Shown here: piece after piece, positions 1-8,301 of the stretch
Numbering within the stretch: position 1 is the first letter of the stretch
Layout of the letters: each line of letters starts with the position of its first letter
NCBI RefSeq assembly: GCF_003997495.1
Contig: NZ_RZRU01000008.1
Span: 171,905-235,904, forward strand
Source of the DNA: Mesorhizobium sp. M7A.F.Ca.US.008.03.1.1
Lineage (GTDB): Bacteria > Pseudomonadota > Alphaproteobacteria > Rhizobiales > Rhizobiaceae
Direction: 5' to 3'
Length of the DNA: 64,000 bases
Translations under genes and position numbers: made by a program
The notes under the pieces: model-generated
Seen by the model: the letters and a program-made list of their open reading frames with translations, nothing else
Told to the model about the DNA's origin: nothing
Database searches by the model: none

Positions 1-6
1 ACCGCC

Positions 7-3000
7 ATGCCGCTCGATACCATCCGTCAGCAGATCCGCGCCAACTATCTGCCCGACGAAGACGAGGCCGTGAAGCGGCTGGCTGAAGCGACGGGGCTTT
101 CCCGGAGAGACCGTGACGCGATTTCGGCCCGGGCCGCCGATCTGGTGCGGGCGGTGCGCGGTTCGTCCGATCCAAGGCTGATGGAAGTCTTCCTCTCGGC
201 GTATGGTCTCTCCACCAAGGAAGGCGTCGCGCTGATGTGCCTAGCCGAGGCACTGTTACGCGTGCCCGATACCGAGACGATGGACGACCTCATCGCCGAC
301 AAGATCGCGCCACACGACTGGTCGGCCCATTCGGGCGGTTCGAGCTCCATCTTCGTCAACGCCTCGACCTGGGCGCTGATGCTGACCGGCCGCGTCCTCG
401 ATGAGGGCGAGGGCGGCATCGAGGGCACGCTGCGCTCGATGGTGCGGCGGCTGGGCGAGCCGGTCATCCGCAAGGCGGTGGCCGCCGCCATGCGCGAGAT
501 GGGCGAGCAGTTCGTGCTCGGCCGCACCATCACTGAAGCCGTCAAGCGCGGCCGGCCGATGACGCAGAAGGGCTATCTCTATTCCTTCGACATGTTGGGC
601 GAAGCGGCCCGCACCGAGGCCGACGCCTTGCGCTATCACAAGGCCTATGCCGACGCGATTTCGTCGCTCGATTCCGGCTCCAACGGTCCCGATATCAGGC
701 AGAACCACGGCATCTCGGTCAAGCTTTCGGCGCTGCATCCGCGTTATGAGGTGGCGCAGAAGGAAGAGATGCTGCCGGTCATGGCCGAGCGGCTTTTGTC
801 GCTGGCGCTTGCCGCGCGCCATTCGCGCATGGGTCTCAACATCGATGCCGAGGAGGCCGATCGCCTCGATCTGTCGCTCGATGTCATCGAGCGGGTGCTG
901 GCTGAGCCGGAGCTCGCCGGCTGGAACGGCTTTGGCGTCGTCGTCCAGGCCTATGGGCCGCGCGCGGCCTTTGCCATCGACTGGCTCTATGCGCTGGCCA
1001 AGAAATATGACCGCAACATCATGGTGCGGCTGGTCAAGGGCGCCTATTGGGACACCGAGATCAAGCGGGCGCAGACGCTCGGACTTACCGGCTATCCCGT
1101 CTTCACCCGCAAGGCCAACACCGACGTCTCCTACATGGCTTGCGCCAAGAAACTGCTTGGCATGACCGACCGCATCTATCCGCAATTCGCCACCCACAAC
1201 GCGCATACGGTCGCCGCCATACTGTCGATGACTGACAATCGCGACTCTTTCGAGTTCCAGCGCCTGCACGGCATGGGCGAGGCGCTGCACGAGACGGTGC
1301 GCCGGTCCGAAGGCACACGCTGCCGCATCTATGCACCGGTCGGCGCGCATTCCGATCTGCTGGCCTATCTGGTCCGCCGGCTGCTGGAGAACGGCGCCAA
1401 CTCCTCCTTCGTGCACCAGTTGACCGACGAGGATGTCGAGCCGGAGGACATTGCGCGCGATCCGCTCGAAACGGTCGAGAACCAGGGTCCAGCAGCCAAT
1501 CCGGCGATTGCCCGGCCTTCCCAGATTTTTGGAGCCGGCCGTCGCAATTCGAGAGGATTCGACATCACCGACACGGTGACGCTGGCGGCGATCGACAAGG
1601 CCAGGGCGGCCTTCGCGGGACCCGACCGCTGGCACGCCAAGCCGATCACGCGGGCTGCCGGCTACGGCAAGCAGCGTCCGATCGTCAATCCGGCAAAGCC
1701 TTCCGAAATGGTCGGTACGGTCAGCGAAGCGGCTGCCAAGCAGGTCGCGACCGCCGTGCGCTTTGCGGTGGAAGCGCAGCCAGCCTGGGCAAAACGCCCC
1801 GTCGCCGAGCGCGCTGCCATCCTCAACCGCGCCGCCGATCTCTATGAGGCCAATGCCGTCGAGTTCTTTGCACTCGCTACCCGCGAGGCCGGCAAATCGC
1901 TGGCCGACGGTGTGGCCGAAGTGCGCGAGGCTGTCGACTTCCTGCGCTACTACGTTACCGAGGCGGCCAATGCCGAGGCGGGCACGCAAGCGCGCGGCGC
2001 CATCGTCTGCATTTCGCCGTGGAATTTCCCGCTCGCCATTTTCACCGGCCAAATCGCCGCAGCACTTGTCACCGGCAATTCGGTGATCGCCAAGCCGGCC
2101 GAGCAGACGCCGCTGATCGCCTTCCGCGCTGTCGAACTGCTGCGCGAGGCAGGCGTGCCGGAAGATGTCATCCAGCTTCTGCCGGGCGACGGCCCATCGG
2201 TCGGCGGGCCGCTGACATCAGATCCGCGCATTGCCGGCGTTTGCTTTACCGGCTCGACCGAGGTTGCCAAGCTGATCGAGAAGCAATTGGCCGAGACGGC
2301 CGCGCCCGACGCCATGCTGATCGCCGAGACCGGCGGCCTCAACGCCATGATCGTCGATTCCACCGCGCTGCCCGAACAGGCGGTGCGCGACATCCTGGCC
2401 TCGGCCTTCCAGAGTGCTGGCCAGCGCTGCTCGGCGCTGCGCGTGCTTTATGTGCAGAAGGACGTCGAGAAGAAGATGCTGGAGATGCTGAAGGGCGCCA
2501 TGGAGGCGCTCAATGTCGGCGATCCCTGGCGGATTTCGACCGATGTCGGCCCGGTCATCGACGACGAGGCACAGAGCTCGATCCGCGAGTACTGCACGAA
2601 GATGGGTCTGCAGGGCCGGCTGATCGCCAAGCTCGAGGCACCGAAAGAAGGTCGCTTCGTCGCGCCGCATGTTTTCCGGGTCAAGGGTATCGAGGACATG
2701 GAGCGCGAGGTGTTCGGGCCGGTGCTGCATGTCGCCACCTTCGATGCCGATCAGATCGACGCGGTCATCGCCGCCATCAACCGAAAGGGCTATGGGCTGA
2801 CCTTCGGGCTGCACACCCGCATCGAGGGCCGCGTGCAGCATTTCGTCGACGGCATCCATGCCGGCAACATCTATGTCAACCGCAACCAGATCGGCGCCGT
2901 CGTCGGGTCGCAGCCCTTTGGCGGCGAGGGGCTTTCCGGCACCGGACCCAAGGCCGGCGGTCCGCACTATCTCCGACGCTTCCGCAAGGGCCCGGAGGCC

Positions 3001-3615
3001 GGCACCCATTTGCAGGATGGCCATAAGGTCACGGCGACCGAACTTGCCGACAATCTGCCCGATCCGACGCTTGGCGGCTGGTCGACACGGCCCGACCGGA
3101 TCGCCATTCTGAGGAAGCATCTGCGCGGCAAGGGTGCCGCTGCCATTGGTGCCGCCGCCGGCATCGACTTCGGCCAGGTCGACCTGCCCGGACCGACCGG
3201 CGAGGCCAACACGCTGTCGCTGTCGCCACGCGGACGGGTGCTGTGCCTTGGTCCTGATGGCGACACGCTGCTCGCGCAGACGATCCAGGCACTCGCCGCC
3301 GGCAATGCGGTGCTGGCGGTGGCGCCCGGCGCACCGGCTGCCCTTTCCGCGCTGACCGGCAAGGGCCTGCCGCTGGCCGCCATCGATGGTCGGCCGGATC
3401 CGGTCGAGGCGCGCTCGCTGCGCGTCGACGTCGTCGCTTTTTCCGGTACGCTCGAGGCCGCGCGCATCGTGCGCAAGGTCATCGCCGACCGCTCAGGCCC
3501 GATCGTGCCGCTGGTCAGCGAAGTGCTGAACCCGGCGGCCTATGCGCATGAGCGTGCTGTCTGCGTCGACACCACCGCCGCCGGCGGCAATGCGAGCCTG
3601 CTGGCCGGGGCTTGA
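7..3615 (+). CDS. putA: Bifunctional proline dehydrogenase / L-glutamate-gamma-semialdehyde dehydrogenase PutA
   Basis: Oxidises proline to glutamate in two steps, FAD-dependent proline dehydrogenase then NAD-dependent P5C dehydrogenase, feeding the TCA cycle; expected at the inner face of the membrane. The 1202-residue protein has the PRODH barrel at about residues 180-480 and an aldehyde dehydrogenase domain at about 560-1010, with the catalytic cysteine in GQRCSALR (Cys-808). About 190 further residues follow, as in type B PutAs such as the rhizobial ones. There is no N-terminal ribbon-helix-helix region, so unlike E. coli PutA it should not repress its own gene. Only six bases precede the ATG, so a start further upstream cannot be excluded. 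Confidence 0.95.
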   Translation: MPLDTIRQQIRANYLPDEDEAVKRLAEATGLSRRDRDAISARAADLVRAVRGSSDPRLMEVFLSAYGLSTKEGVALMCLAEALLRVPDTETMDDLIADKIAPHDWSAHSGGSSSIFVNASTWALMLTGRVLDEGEGGIEGTLRSMVRRLGEPVIRKAVAAAMREMGEQFVLGRTITEAVKRGRPMTQKGYLYSFDMLGEAARTEADALRYHKAYADAISSLDSGSNGPDIRQNHGISVKLSALHPRYEVAQKEEMLPVMAERLLSLALAARHSRMGLNIDAEEADRLDLSLDVIERVLAEPELAGWNGFGVVVQAYGPRAAFAIDWLYALAKKYDRNIMVRLVKGAYWDTEIKRAQTLGLTGYPVFTRKANTDVSYMACAKKLLGMTDRIYPQFATHNAHTVAAILSMTDNRDSFEFQRLHGMGEALHETVRRSEGTRCRIYAPVGAHSDLLAYLVRRLLENGANSSFVHQLTDEDVEPEDIARDPLETVENQGPAANPAIARPSQIFGAGRRNSRGFDITDTVTLAAIDKARAAFAGPDRWHAKPITRAAGYGKQRPIVNPAKPSEMVGTVSEAAAKQVATAVRFAVEAQPAWAKRPVAERAAILNRAADLYEANAVEFFALATREAGKSLADGVAEVREAVDFLRYYVTEAANAEAGTQARGAIVCISPWNFPLAIFTGQIAAALVTGNSVIAKPAEQTPLIAFRAVELLREAGVPEDVIQLLPGDGPSVGGPLTSDPRIAGVCFTGSTEVAKLIEKQLAETAAPDAMLIAETGGLNAMIVDSTALPEQAVRDILASAFQSAGQRCSALRVLYVQKDVEKKMLEMLKGAMEALNVGDPWRISTDVGPVIDDEAQSSIREYCTKMGLQGRLIAKLEAPKEGRFVAPHVFRVKGIEDMEREVFGPVLHVATFDADQIDAVIAAINRKGYGLTFGLHTRIEGRVQHFVDGIHAGNIYVNRNQIGAVVGSQPFGGEGLSGTGPKAGGPHYLRRFRKGPEAGTHLQDGHKVTATELADNLPDPTLGGWSTRPDRIAILRKHLRGKGAAAIGAAAGIDFGQVDLPGPTGEANTLSLSPRGRVLCLGPDGDTLLAQTIQALAAGNAVLAVAPGAPAALSALTGKGLPLAAIDGRPDPVEARSLRVDVVAFSGTLEAARIVRKVIADRSGPIVPLVSEVLNPAAYAHERAVCVDTTAAGGNASLLAGA

Positions 3616-3680
3616 CCCCGACCAGTCGTTACGCGCCATTCACCGTTTCGTGGAAACGATGAATGGTTCTAACTCTTTTT

Positions 3681-3728
3681 ATGCATGTCGTTGTCTCAAA
3701 ACCGGGACCACTTTTGGGCGACATGCAT
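3681..3728. repeat. Interspersed palindromic repeat with ATGCATGTCG arms
   Basis: ATGCATGTCG (3681-3690) is repeated in perfect inverted form as CGACATGCAT (3719-3728) around a core containing CACTTTTGGG. I recognise this layout as a very common intergenic repeat of Rhizobium and Mesorhizobium genomes. It sits between the convergent ends of putA and the haem monooxygenase and touches the latter's stop codon. It may act as a transcript-end hairpin, but there is no T-run. Confidence 0.6.
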
Positions 3729-4042
3729 TACGCGCCTTCGACGACCGAAAAACCCTCGAACTGAGGGTGGCCGAGATAGTGGACTTTTGTCGTGCCGACA
3801 TTTCGATGGGCGGCGCGGAAATTCTCCGACTTGGTCCAGGCGATGAAATCCTCGTGGCTTGCCCACACCGTGTGCGATGCAAACAGCGTGTAGCCTTCGG
3901 TCTCGTTGACAGGGCCACGCAGCAAATGGAATTCCCGAAAACCCTTCATCTCCGCGAGGCTGGAATCGCGGTTCTTCCACACGGCTTCGAAATCGTTCTC
4001 CGAGCCGGTCTGCACCTTGAAGCGGTTCATGGCGATGTACAT
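3728..4042 (-). CDS. hmuQ: Haem-degrading monooxygenase (IsdG/HmuQ-like, ABM fold)
   Basis: A 104-residue antibiotic-biosynthesis-monooxygenase-fold protein. Asn-6, Trp-69 and His-79 match the spacing of the IsdG catalytic triad (Asn-7, Trp-67, His-77), so it probably opens the haem ring in the cytoplasm and releases iron. HmuQ and HmuD of Bradyrhizobium are the closest characterised relatives I know. The ATG at 4042 is chosen because AAAGGA lies just upstream; an earlier ATG at 4057 would overlap that ribosome site. It is the last gene of the leftward hmuR-(secreted protein)-tonB run, 66 bp after tonB, which fits haem use. The exact reaction product cannot be read from sequence. Confidence 0.8.
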   Translation of the reverse strand: MYIAMNRFKVQTGSENDFEAVWKNRDSSLAEMKGFREFHLLRGPVNETEGYTLFASHTVWASHEDFIAWTKSENFRAAHRNVGTTKVHYLGHPQFEGFSVVEGA

Positions 4043-4108
4043 GGCGGTTCCTTTCAATGTTGGTGAACTGTGATGATTGACGGATGTTCGAGCGGCGAGG
4101 CGGGGCTC

Positions 4109-5080
4109 TCAAAACGGACCGATCGCGCCGGTGAACACAAGACTGTCGCCGACCTTCGGCGGAATGGGTGGGAAGGGTGCCGCCTTGCGCACGATGCCGA
4201 GCACGACCTGATCGAAATTTGGCGATCCGGAGCTTTGCAGAATGCGCAGCTCGTCAATGCCGCCACGGCTGCCGATGACGAATGTCACGACGGCATTGTT
4301 GCGGGCGGTCAATTGCACCGAAGGCGGCACCGCACGATTGACGCGGCTGAGCTTTCTGATGACGTCGCTGCGGTAGTTGTCTTCCGCGGCACTGCCTGCC
4401 TCTTTCTGCTTGTTGCCCTTGCTGGCGGCCTGCGCCAACCGGTCCTGACCATCCGCCGTGCCTCGCTTCTCACCCGCCGTCTTTGAAGGGGCAACCGCCG
4501 GATCTGGCCTGGCGCTGGGGATCGGCGGCTGTTCTGGAACCGCGACGGGCACTTCGGTGCTCTCGGGCTGAACGGTCGGCTGCGCCGGTGTTTCGGCCTT
4601 GGGAGCCACGCTCTGGTCATCGGGGCGAGGGGCGCCGGTCACCAATATGTCCGGCGTCACCGCTGGCTGTTTAACAGGTTCCGGTAAAGGCTTGGTCGGC
4701 GGCTTTGCCGCTTCCCCGGCTGGTCGAGAAGGCTCTGTTGGCGGCGTTGGCTTGGGCGGCGTTGCTCGCTGTGGTTTGGCCGGTTGCGGGTTCGGCACCA
4801 GTGCAACGCTTATTGCCGCCGGGTCCTTGTCCAGCGCGCTGCCGACCACGTTGGTGCCCGACTGTTCACTGCCTTCCGGCTGCTCGGCATCTTGGAAGTT
4901 GGAAATCCCCGTAGGCGAGATCAGAAAAGCCGCCGCCACCGCGGCATGGAGCAGACAGGAGACGACGACCGCCGCCGTCCATTTGCGGTTCCAGGCCGAT
5001 GGCCGCGGCAGCGCGAGCGGCTCGATTGGCGTTATCGGCAGCTCGACGCTGGCTGCGGGGAGGGGGTTGATATCCTGCAT
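4109..5080 (-). CDS. tonB: Energy transducer TonB
   Basis: Couples the inner-membrane proton motive force, through ExbB/ExbD, to outer-membrane receptors; here very likely HmuR. The 323-residue form begins at the ATG at 5080; 42 more in-frame codons exist upstream but look non-coding. A single membrane anchor lies at about residues 32-54 (AAVVVSCLLHAAVAAAFLI). It is followed by a long Pro/Lys/Glu-rich periplasmic spacer and a C-terminal TonB domain, with YRSDVIRKLSRVNR and the typical VTFVIGSRGGIDELRIL core. No exbB or exbD is in the window. Confidence 0.9.
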   Translation of the reverse strand: MQDINPLPAASVELPITPIEPLALPRPSAWNRKWTAAVVVSCLLHAAVAAAFLISPTGISNFQDAEQPEGSEQSGTNVVGSALDKDPAAISVALVPNPQPAKPQRATPPKPTPPTEPSRPAGEAAKPPTKPLPEPVKQPAVTPDILVTGAPRPDDQSVAPKAETPAQPTVQPESTEVPVAVPEQPPIPSARPDPAVAPSKTAGEKRGTADGQDRLAQAASKGNKQKEAGSAAEDNYRSDVIRKLSRVNRAVPPSVQLTARNNAVVTFVIGSRGGIDELRILQSSGSPNFDQVVLGIVRKAAPFPPIPPKVGDSLVFTGAIGPF

Positions 5081-5207
5081 GTCTCGCCGCGAGACCTGCA
5101 GCGACAAGAGCAGAATTGTCAAATCAAGATCGTTCGCCGGCAACCGGCCGTGGCGGGCAATCGGCCACGCCACGGTGTTTCGCGGGAATGCAGGATGCAG
5201 TCCCACA

Positions 5208-5651
5208 TCAGACTCCGAAAGCGATCCCGGTCTTGGTGCCTGTCTTCAGCTTTCGCATGCAGGCGTTCGGTTCGACGCCGGTACCGGTGCATTCGGTCGC
5301 GCTGTTGATCAGCACGCGGCTGACTTTCGAACATTCGGTGCCGGCCAGATCGAAACGTGTCACCTTGGTCTTGCCCACCGGCAGTTCCTTGAAGTCGAGC
5401 ACGGTCAGCCGGTCGACGACGCCGGCCTCGTTGAACAAGGCGATCTCGAACGCCGCCTTGGACAGGTCGGCGCCGAGATTGTTGTTGACCACGAACGTCA
5501 GGCGGCAACCCTTGTCGGAAGGTTGCGCACCATTGAGTTCGAGGCTGAGCGCGGGGACCGGCGCGGACCCTTGCGCCCACGCCGGAATCATCGCAAGCGA
5601 CATCGCCAGCGTTGAGGTCAGCAGACGAAGGGATGTCGTCAAGCTCGTCAT
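5208..5651 (-). CDS. Secreted four-cysteine protein of unknown function in the haem locus
   Basis: I do not recognise a family. The 147-residue product has a clear N-terminal signal sequence ending near AWAQG (residues 25-28), so it should be periplasmic or exported. The mature part has four cysteines (49, 107, 121, 131), enough for two disulfides, and a beta-rich pattern. It lies only five bases after the hmuR stop and about 127 bp before tonB, on the same strand, so it is probably co-transcribed with the receptor. The position suggests a role in haem capture or in receptor-TonB function; that is inference only. Confidence 0.75.
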   Translation of the reverse strand: MTSLTTSLRLLTSTLAMSLAMIPAWAQGSAPVPALSLELNGAQPSDKGCRLTFVVNNNLGADLSKAAFEIALFNEAGVVDRLTVLDFKELPVGKTKVTRFDLAGTECSKVSRVLINSATECTGTGVEPNACMRKLKTGTKTGIAFGV

Positions 5652-5656
5652 GGCAA

Positions 5657-7909
5657 TCAGCCTCCAAACCGCATCGTTGCCGCTAGCTTCAGCGTTATGC
5701 CGGGCTCGTAGGCCGCGAAGACCGGCTGCGGCGGCTGGCCGGCGGTCGTGACGTTGAGCGGGTTGGCGTATTTGACGTCGAACAGATTGTCGGCGCGGAA
5801 ATCAATCTTCAAATTGTCCGTCGCCTGGTAGCTGGCAAAGGCATTGACCAGCGTATAGTCCTCGGCGATCGGATTGCCCTTCGGCTTGCCATTGTATTGC
5901 ACTTCGCCGCCGACAGTCAGCTTGTCCTCGAGGAAGCGCAAGCCGAGCTGCGCGGTGACCTGGGATGAGGGGATCGTGGCGAGATCCGCCCGGTCGCCTT
6001 CATACGATATCGTATGACCATTGATGATGGAGGCTGAAAGTCCGGCATAGCCCCATGCCGCGTCGTAAACGCCCTCCAGTTCGAAGCCGTTGATCTTGGC
6101 CTTGGCGAAATTCTGATACTGGAAGCAGATCGGGATGCCGGGGCCGAACGGGCAGCCGCTCGTCGGGTCGAATGCCGACAGCGTCACGCCATCGATGTAG
6201 TCATCGACATCATTGTCGAAATAGGCCGCCTTGAGACGGAACGCGTCGCCGGCCTCGAGGATATCGTTCTGCTTGTAGTTGATGCCGAATTCGGTCGTCT
6301 TGCCGGTCTCAGGCCGCAGATTGGGATTGGGCAGGAACGGAAAGCTGACGCCTGCCGGATGATTGCCGCTGATCAGCGTCTCGGTAATCGATGGCGAGCG
6401 ATAGCCCTCGGCGTAGGTGCCATAAAACTGAAGGCCGGCAAGGCTCGCGGATTCGAACGGGGAGACGCCGACGGTGATGCGCGGCGATACCCTGTCGCCA
6501 GAAATGTCGTGGGTGTCATCTTTGAGGCTGTAATTGTCGTAACGCAGCCCGGCAATGACTTCGAGCCACTCCCAGGCGAGCTTGTCCTGGACATAGGAGC
6601 CGGAGACGTTGCGCTTGCCCGACGGCGTGTAGAAGCTGTCGCCGCCGGCGGTGCCGCCTGTCTTGACATTGTCGCCAGCCCAGTCGCCGCCATAGGTCAA
6701 TTCATGTGCGACATTGCCGGTCTCGAACCGGGACGTGTTCCAGATGTCGATGCCGGTGGTGCCAACGTCGAATGTCGACTGCGATCCCGCCGGCAAGACA
6801 ACGGGAAGGCCGGTGACCGGATCAAAGCGGTTTTGCGGGACAAGGCTGGTCAGATCGAGGTTGGTCTTGTTGTAGGAGGTGTTGATGTGGAGATCGAGCC
6901 AGCTCTTGTCCTCATCGGTAATATTGTAGCGCGCCGTGAAGGTGTTCGACTTCAGGTCGACGTCGTTAACCGGCACGCCGCCGCTGATCTCGTTCCAGCC
7001 GTCGCTTGAGCCGACCCAGCCGAGCTTCAGTTCACTGTTGTCGGTCGGCCGGATGGTGGTCTTGAGCAGGCCGCTAAGCACATCGAAGCCGGTGCCCTTG
7101 ACGGTGTCGCCACCGCCATCCTTGTAGTCGTCATAGTTGCGGTAGACGATGTTGCCGAGCACATCCCAGTTCTCGTTGAGGCCGTAGGCACTGGATGCGC
7201 TTGATGTCCAGCCCTTGCCGTTGCTCTCATAGCGTCCCGTGACGGAGCCGGCCCATGTTTCTTCCGGCTTGAGGAAATCCCCGGCGTCCTTGGTGTCGAA
7301 GAAGACGACGCCGCCGATGGCGCCCGAGCCGTAGGTGTTGGCGACAGGACCGCGGATAACATCCACGGATTTGACGAGTTCGGGGTCGATGTAGAAGGTC
7401 GACTGCGTGCCGTGGTCGGAACGCTGGAAGTTCTGACGGGCGCCGTCGACGATGACCGCGACGCGACCGAAATCCTGCAAGCCGCGGATGTTGATGCTGG
7501 TGCTGACGCGCCTGGCGTCGGCCTGGGCGGCGACACCGGGCACGCCGAGCAGCATCTCGTTGGGCGTCGTCGCCATTCGGCGGTCGAGCTGTTCCTGGCC
7601 GACATGGCTGGCCGATGCCAGCGATTCGATTGCCGTCTCGCCGGTGCGGCTGATAACGAGGATCTTGTCGAGCAGTGTCGCTCCCCCCGGTGCGGCCTCT
7701 TCCTCTTCAGCCTTCTTCGTTTGATCTGTCGGCTGCGCCGTCTGCTGGGCGTTGGCCAATTGCGCCGACAAGGCAATCGCCGCCACGCTTGCCAGCAAAG
7801 CCGCCGCGCCGTTCGCCGCCGACCGGCCACGCCATTCCCAAGTCACCAACCCCATGCCCCAACTCCAAAGTCCAGGTTTCATGCTGGCTGGCACGGGGCT
7901 GGCTGGCAT
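5657..7909 (-). CDS. hmuR: TonB-dependent haem/haemoglobin outer-membrane receptor
   Basis: A 750-residue outer-membrane receptor for haem or haem proteins. A signal peptide (cleavage near QLANAQQ, about residue 54) precedes the TonB-box region (LDKILVIS), a plug domain and a beta-barrel ending in a C-terminal aromatic-containing strand (LAATMRFGG). Haem-receptor hallmarks are visible at about residues 503-530: a YRSPS box (equivalent to FRAP), the NPNL box, and a histidine between them (GNHPAG), the position of the essential His-461 of HemR. An alternative start is the ATG at 7882. It is divergent from hmuP across a 143-bp region holding an iron-operator-like site. Confidence 0.92.
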   Translation of the reverse strand: MPASPVPASMKPGLWSWGMGLVTWEWRGRSAANGAAALLASVAAIALSAQLANAQQTAQPTDQTKKAEEEEAAPGGATLLDKILVISRTGETAIESLASASHVGQEQLDRRMATTPNEMLLGVPGVAAQADARRVSTSINIRGLQDFGRVAVIVDGARQNFQRSDHGTQSTFYIDPELVKSVDVIRGPVANTYGSGAIGGVVFFDTKDAGDFLKPEETWAGSVTGRYESNGKGWTSSASSAYGLNENWDVLGNIVYRNYDDYKDGGGDTVKGTGFDVLSGLLKTTIRPTDNSELKLGWVGSSDGWNEISGGVPVNDVDLKSNTFTARYNITDEDKSWLDLHINTSYNKTNLDLTSLVPQNRFDPVTGLPVVLPAGSQSTFDVGTTGIDIWNTSRFETGNVAHELTYGGDWAGDNVKTGGTAGGDSFYTPSGKRNVSGSYVQDKLAWEWLEVIAGLRYDNYSLKDDTHDISGDRVSPRITVGVSPFESASLAGLQFYGTYAEGYRSPSITETLISGNHPAGVSFPFLPNPNLRPETGKTTEFGINYKQNDILEAGDAFRLKAAYFDNDVDDYIDGVTLSAFDPTSGCPFGPGIPICFQYQNFAKAKINGFELEGVYDAAWGYAGLSASIINGHTISYEGDRADLATIPSSQVTAQLGLRFLEDKLTVGGEVQYNGKPKGNPIAEDYTLVNAFASYQATDNLKIDFRADNLFDVKYANPLNVTTAGQPPQPVFAAYEPGITLKLAATMRFGG

Positions 7910-7929
7910 TTTTGATCATGTACGGCGTC

Positions 7930-7949
7930 TTAAATGTTGACTCATTTAA
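7930..7949. promoter_or_regulatory. Inverted repeat TTAAATG-N6-CATTTAA in the hmuR/hmuP divergent region
   Basis: Perfect 7-bp arms (7930-7936 and 7943-7949) flank TTGACT, which could itself be a -35 element for rightward transcription. A repressor bound here would cover that element. I cannot name the protein. Confidence 0.4.
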
Positions 7950-7974
7950 TCCGGTATGCACTGACTAGTAAACA

Positions 7975-7989
7975 TGATTATTCAAGTCA
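7975..7989. promoter_or_regulatory. Candidate RirA iron-responsive operator (IRO box)
   Basis: TGATTATTCAAGTCA fits the TGA-N9-TCA pattern described for RirA operators. It lies between hmuR and hmuP, and rirA is 5 kb away in the same locus. The pattern is short and can occur by chance; the position is the main support. Confidence 0.5.
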
Positions 7990-8052
7990 AGAAATGAATC
8001 GGATTACGCAACGCCCAGCCAGACGCCCGGCACAGGAAAGGGATCGATCCAG

Positions 8053-8259
8053 ATGAACACCCACAATCCCAACGATTTTCGCTATCGCGTCCGCCGTTCC
8101 GACGATGCCTCCCCCCGTTTCGACCGGGTTCCGCTGGCGGTACGAACCCTTTCCAGCAACACCCTGTTCCAGGGCGAGCACGAGATCGGCATCGAGCATC
8201 ATGGCGCGCTCTACCGGCTGAAGATCACCCGCCAGGGCAAGCTCATTCTCAACAAGTAA
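8053..8259 (+). CDS. hmuP: Haemin uptake protein HemP/HmuP
   Basis: A 68-residue basic protein ending in the family signature (LYRLKITRQGKLILNK). In Bradyrhizobium HmuP is needed, together with Irr, to activate the haem receptor operon, so it is more likely a coregulator than a transporter. AAGGGA about 12 bases upstream provides a ribosome site. It is the first gene of the rightward hmuPSTUV operon and faces hmuR. Confidence 0.9.
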   Translation: MNTHNPNDFRYRVRRSDDASPRFDRVPLAVRTLSSNTLFQGEHEIGIEHHGALYRLKITRQGKLILNK

Positions 8260-8301
8260 GGCCCATTTTCAACAAGCAAGGCATGGCAACAGGGACGACA
8301 C

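Noticed and set aside
256..2052. Long leftward open frame (598 codons) opposite putA
   Set aside because: It is antisense to strongly conserved PutA motifs; high GC keeps the opposite frame open. Its translation is Arg/His/Gly-rich with no domain.
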